From contig CAZOKH010000122.1 of assembly GCA_964580315.1 (NCBI GenBank), positions 1-6,694 of the forward strand: DNA of 6,694 bases, read 5' to 3'. Under the pieces are notes generated by a model. The model saw nothing but the letters and a program-made list of their open reading frames with translations. It searched no databases and was not told the DNA's origin. The stretch is from CAZOKH01 sp964580315 (GTDB taxonomy: Bacteria; Chloroflexota; Anaerolineae; Anaerolineales; Anaerolineaceae). How positions within the stretch are numbered: position 1 is the first letter of the stretch; every line of letters begins with the position of its first letter. Of this stretch, positions 6,252-6,694 are shown piece by piece. The position numbers and the translations under genes were made by a program.

Positions 6252-6694
6252 CTATATTGCTTTTAAGGCTGCTTTTTCTTCCAATGACAGCACTTTAACC
6301 AGGTCAAGCAAGATAATCAAACGGGGGGCTACTTTTGCAATCCCGGTAATAAAGGCTGTATCGACAGATGTGATGGATGGCGGGGGTGGTTCAATTACAT
6401 CATCCGATATGGTAAGGACTTCTGAAACCGCATCAACCACCATACCCACTTTCAAGCCGTCCATATTGACCACAACAATGCGAGTCTCTTTTGTCCTATC
6501 CAGAACAGGAAGTCTCAAACGCTTGCGCAGGTCAATTACCGGCAATATGGAACCGCGCAAATTTGTTACTCCCTCCACAAACTCGGGAGATTGCGGCACG
6601 CGGGTTATTTCCATCATATCCACAATACCGTCCACAGTCACAATATCCACACCAAAATGTTCTCCCCCCAGGTCAAAAACAACCAGTTGTCTTT
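6252..6694 (-). CDS. cheW: CheW chemotaxis coupling protein, 5' end outside window
   Basis: CheW is a cytoplasmic adaptor that links the histidine kinase CheA to methyl-accepting receptors in chemosensory arrays. The frame is open through the right edge: 146 residues are visible and it begins mid-domain with RQLVVFDLGGEHFGVDI, which matches the first beta strands of the CheW fold. Only a short N-terminal part should be missing, since CheW proteins are usually about 150-170 residues. Signatures are EGVTNLRGSILPVIDLRKRL (the most conserved receptor/CheA-binding segment), VGMVVDAVSEVLTI, and the C-terminal FITGIAKVAPRLIILLDLVK. A GTG at 6650 is not the true start, because coding sequence continues upstream of it. 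The rest of any chemotaxis operon would lie to the right. A CheW-like domain at the end of a longer CheA or CheV cannot be excluded, but no receiver domain follows. Confidence 0.92.
   Translation of the reverse strand, partial: RQLVVFDLGGEHFGVDIVTVDGIVDMMEITRVPQSPEFVEGVTNLRGSILPVIDLRKRLRLPVLDRTKETRIVVVNMDGLKVGMVVDAVSEVLTISDDVIEPPPPSITSVDTAFITGIAKVAPRLIILLDLVKVLSLEEKAALKAI

Noticed and set aside
1..6694. CRISPR array, tRNA, insertion sequence or phage-like module
   Set aside because: I saw no regularly spaced repeats, cloverleaf, transposase or integrase motifs, and coding genes fill almost the whole window.

Overview
This window comes from a bacterial chromosome of roughly balanced base composition. 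Five protein genes fill it, all on the minus strand, so transcription runs from right to left. The two end genes are cut by the window edges. No rRNA, tRNA, CRISPR array, insertion sequence or integrase is visible. The mix of genes (a divergent potassium-independent-type membrane pyrophosphatase, a very large GT-C-like membrane protein, an M20 peptidase, a lone CheW and a soluble conserved-looking hypothetical) suggests Chloroflexota, perhaps Anaerolineae. That is an impression from protein style; no marker gene here proves it.

Layout from right (upstream) to left. (1) 6252-6694: the C-terminal part of a CheW chemotaxis coupling protein, open at the right edge, followed by an inverted repeat at 6192-6232. 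(2) 4933-6099 (or to 6120): an M20-family metallohydrolase of the ArgE/DapE/YgeY type with all expected metal ligands. (3) A good sigma70-type promoter at 4895-4923 drives a 254-residue soluble protein of unknown function (4070-4834). (4) A gap of about 155 bases holds two possible RNA structures. It leads into hppA (1830-3914), a 694-residue membrane-bound pyrophosphatase with a strong ribosome binding site. Its transcript ends at a textbook Rho-independent terminator (1779-1813). (5) 1-1718: a single uninterrupted reading frame of at least 572 codons for a polytopic membrane protein with a GT-C glycosyltransferase-like loop, running off the left edge.

The genes do not form an obvious pathway. 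The clear boundaries are the terminator after hppA and the promoter in front of the 254-residue gene, so the window looks like several short transcription units in the same direction. The most informative points are the large membrane protein with an unusual N-terminal block of membrane helices, two residues in the pyrophosphatase that bear on cation dependence and ion gating, and a folded-looking leader before hppA. I found no convincing new multi-gene system. No gene-free stretch exceeds 300 bases.
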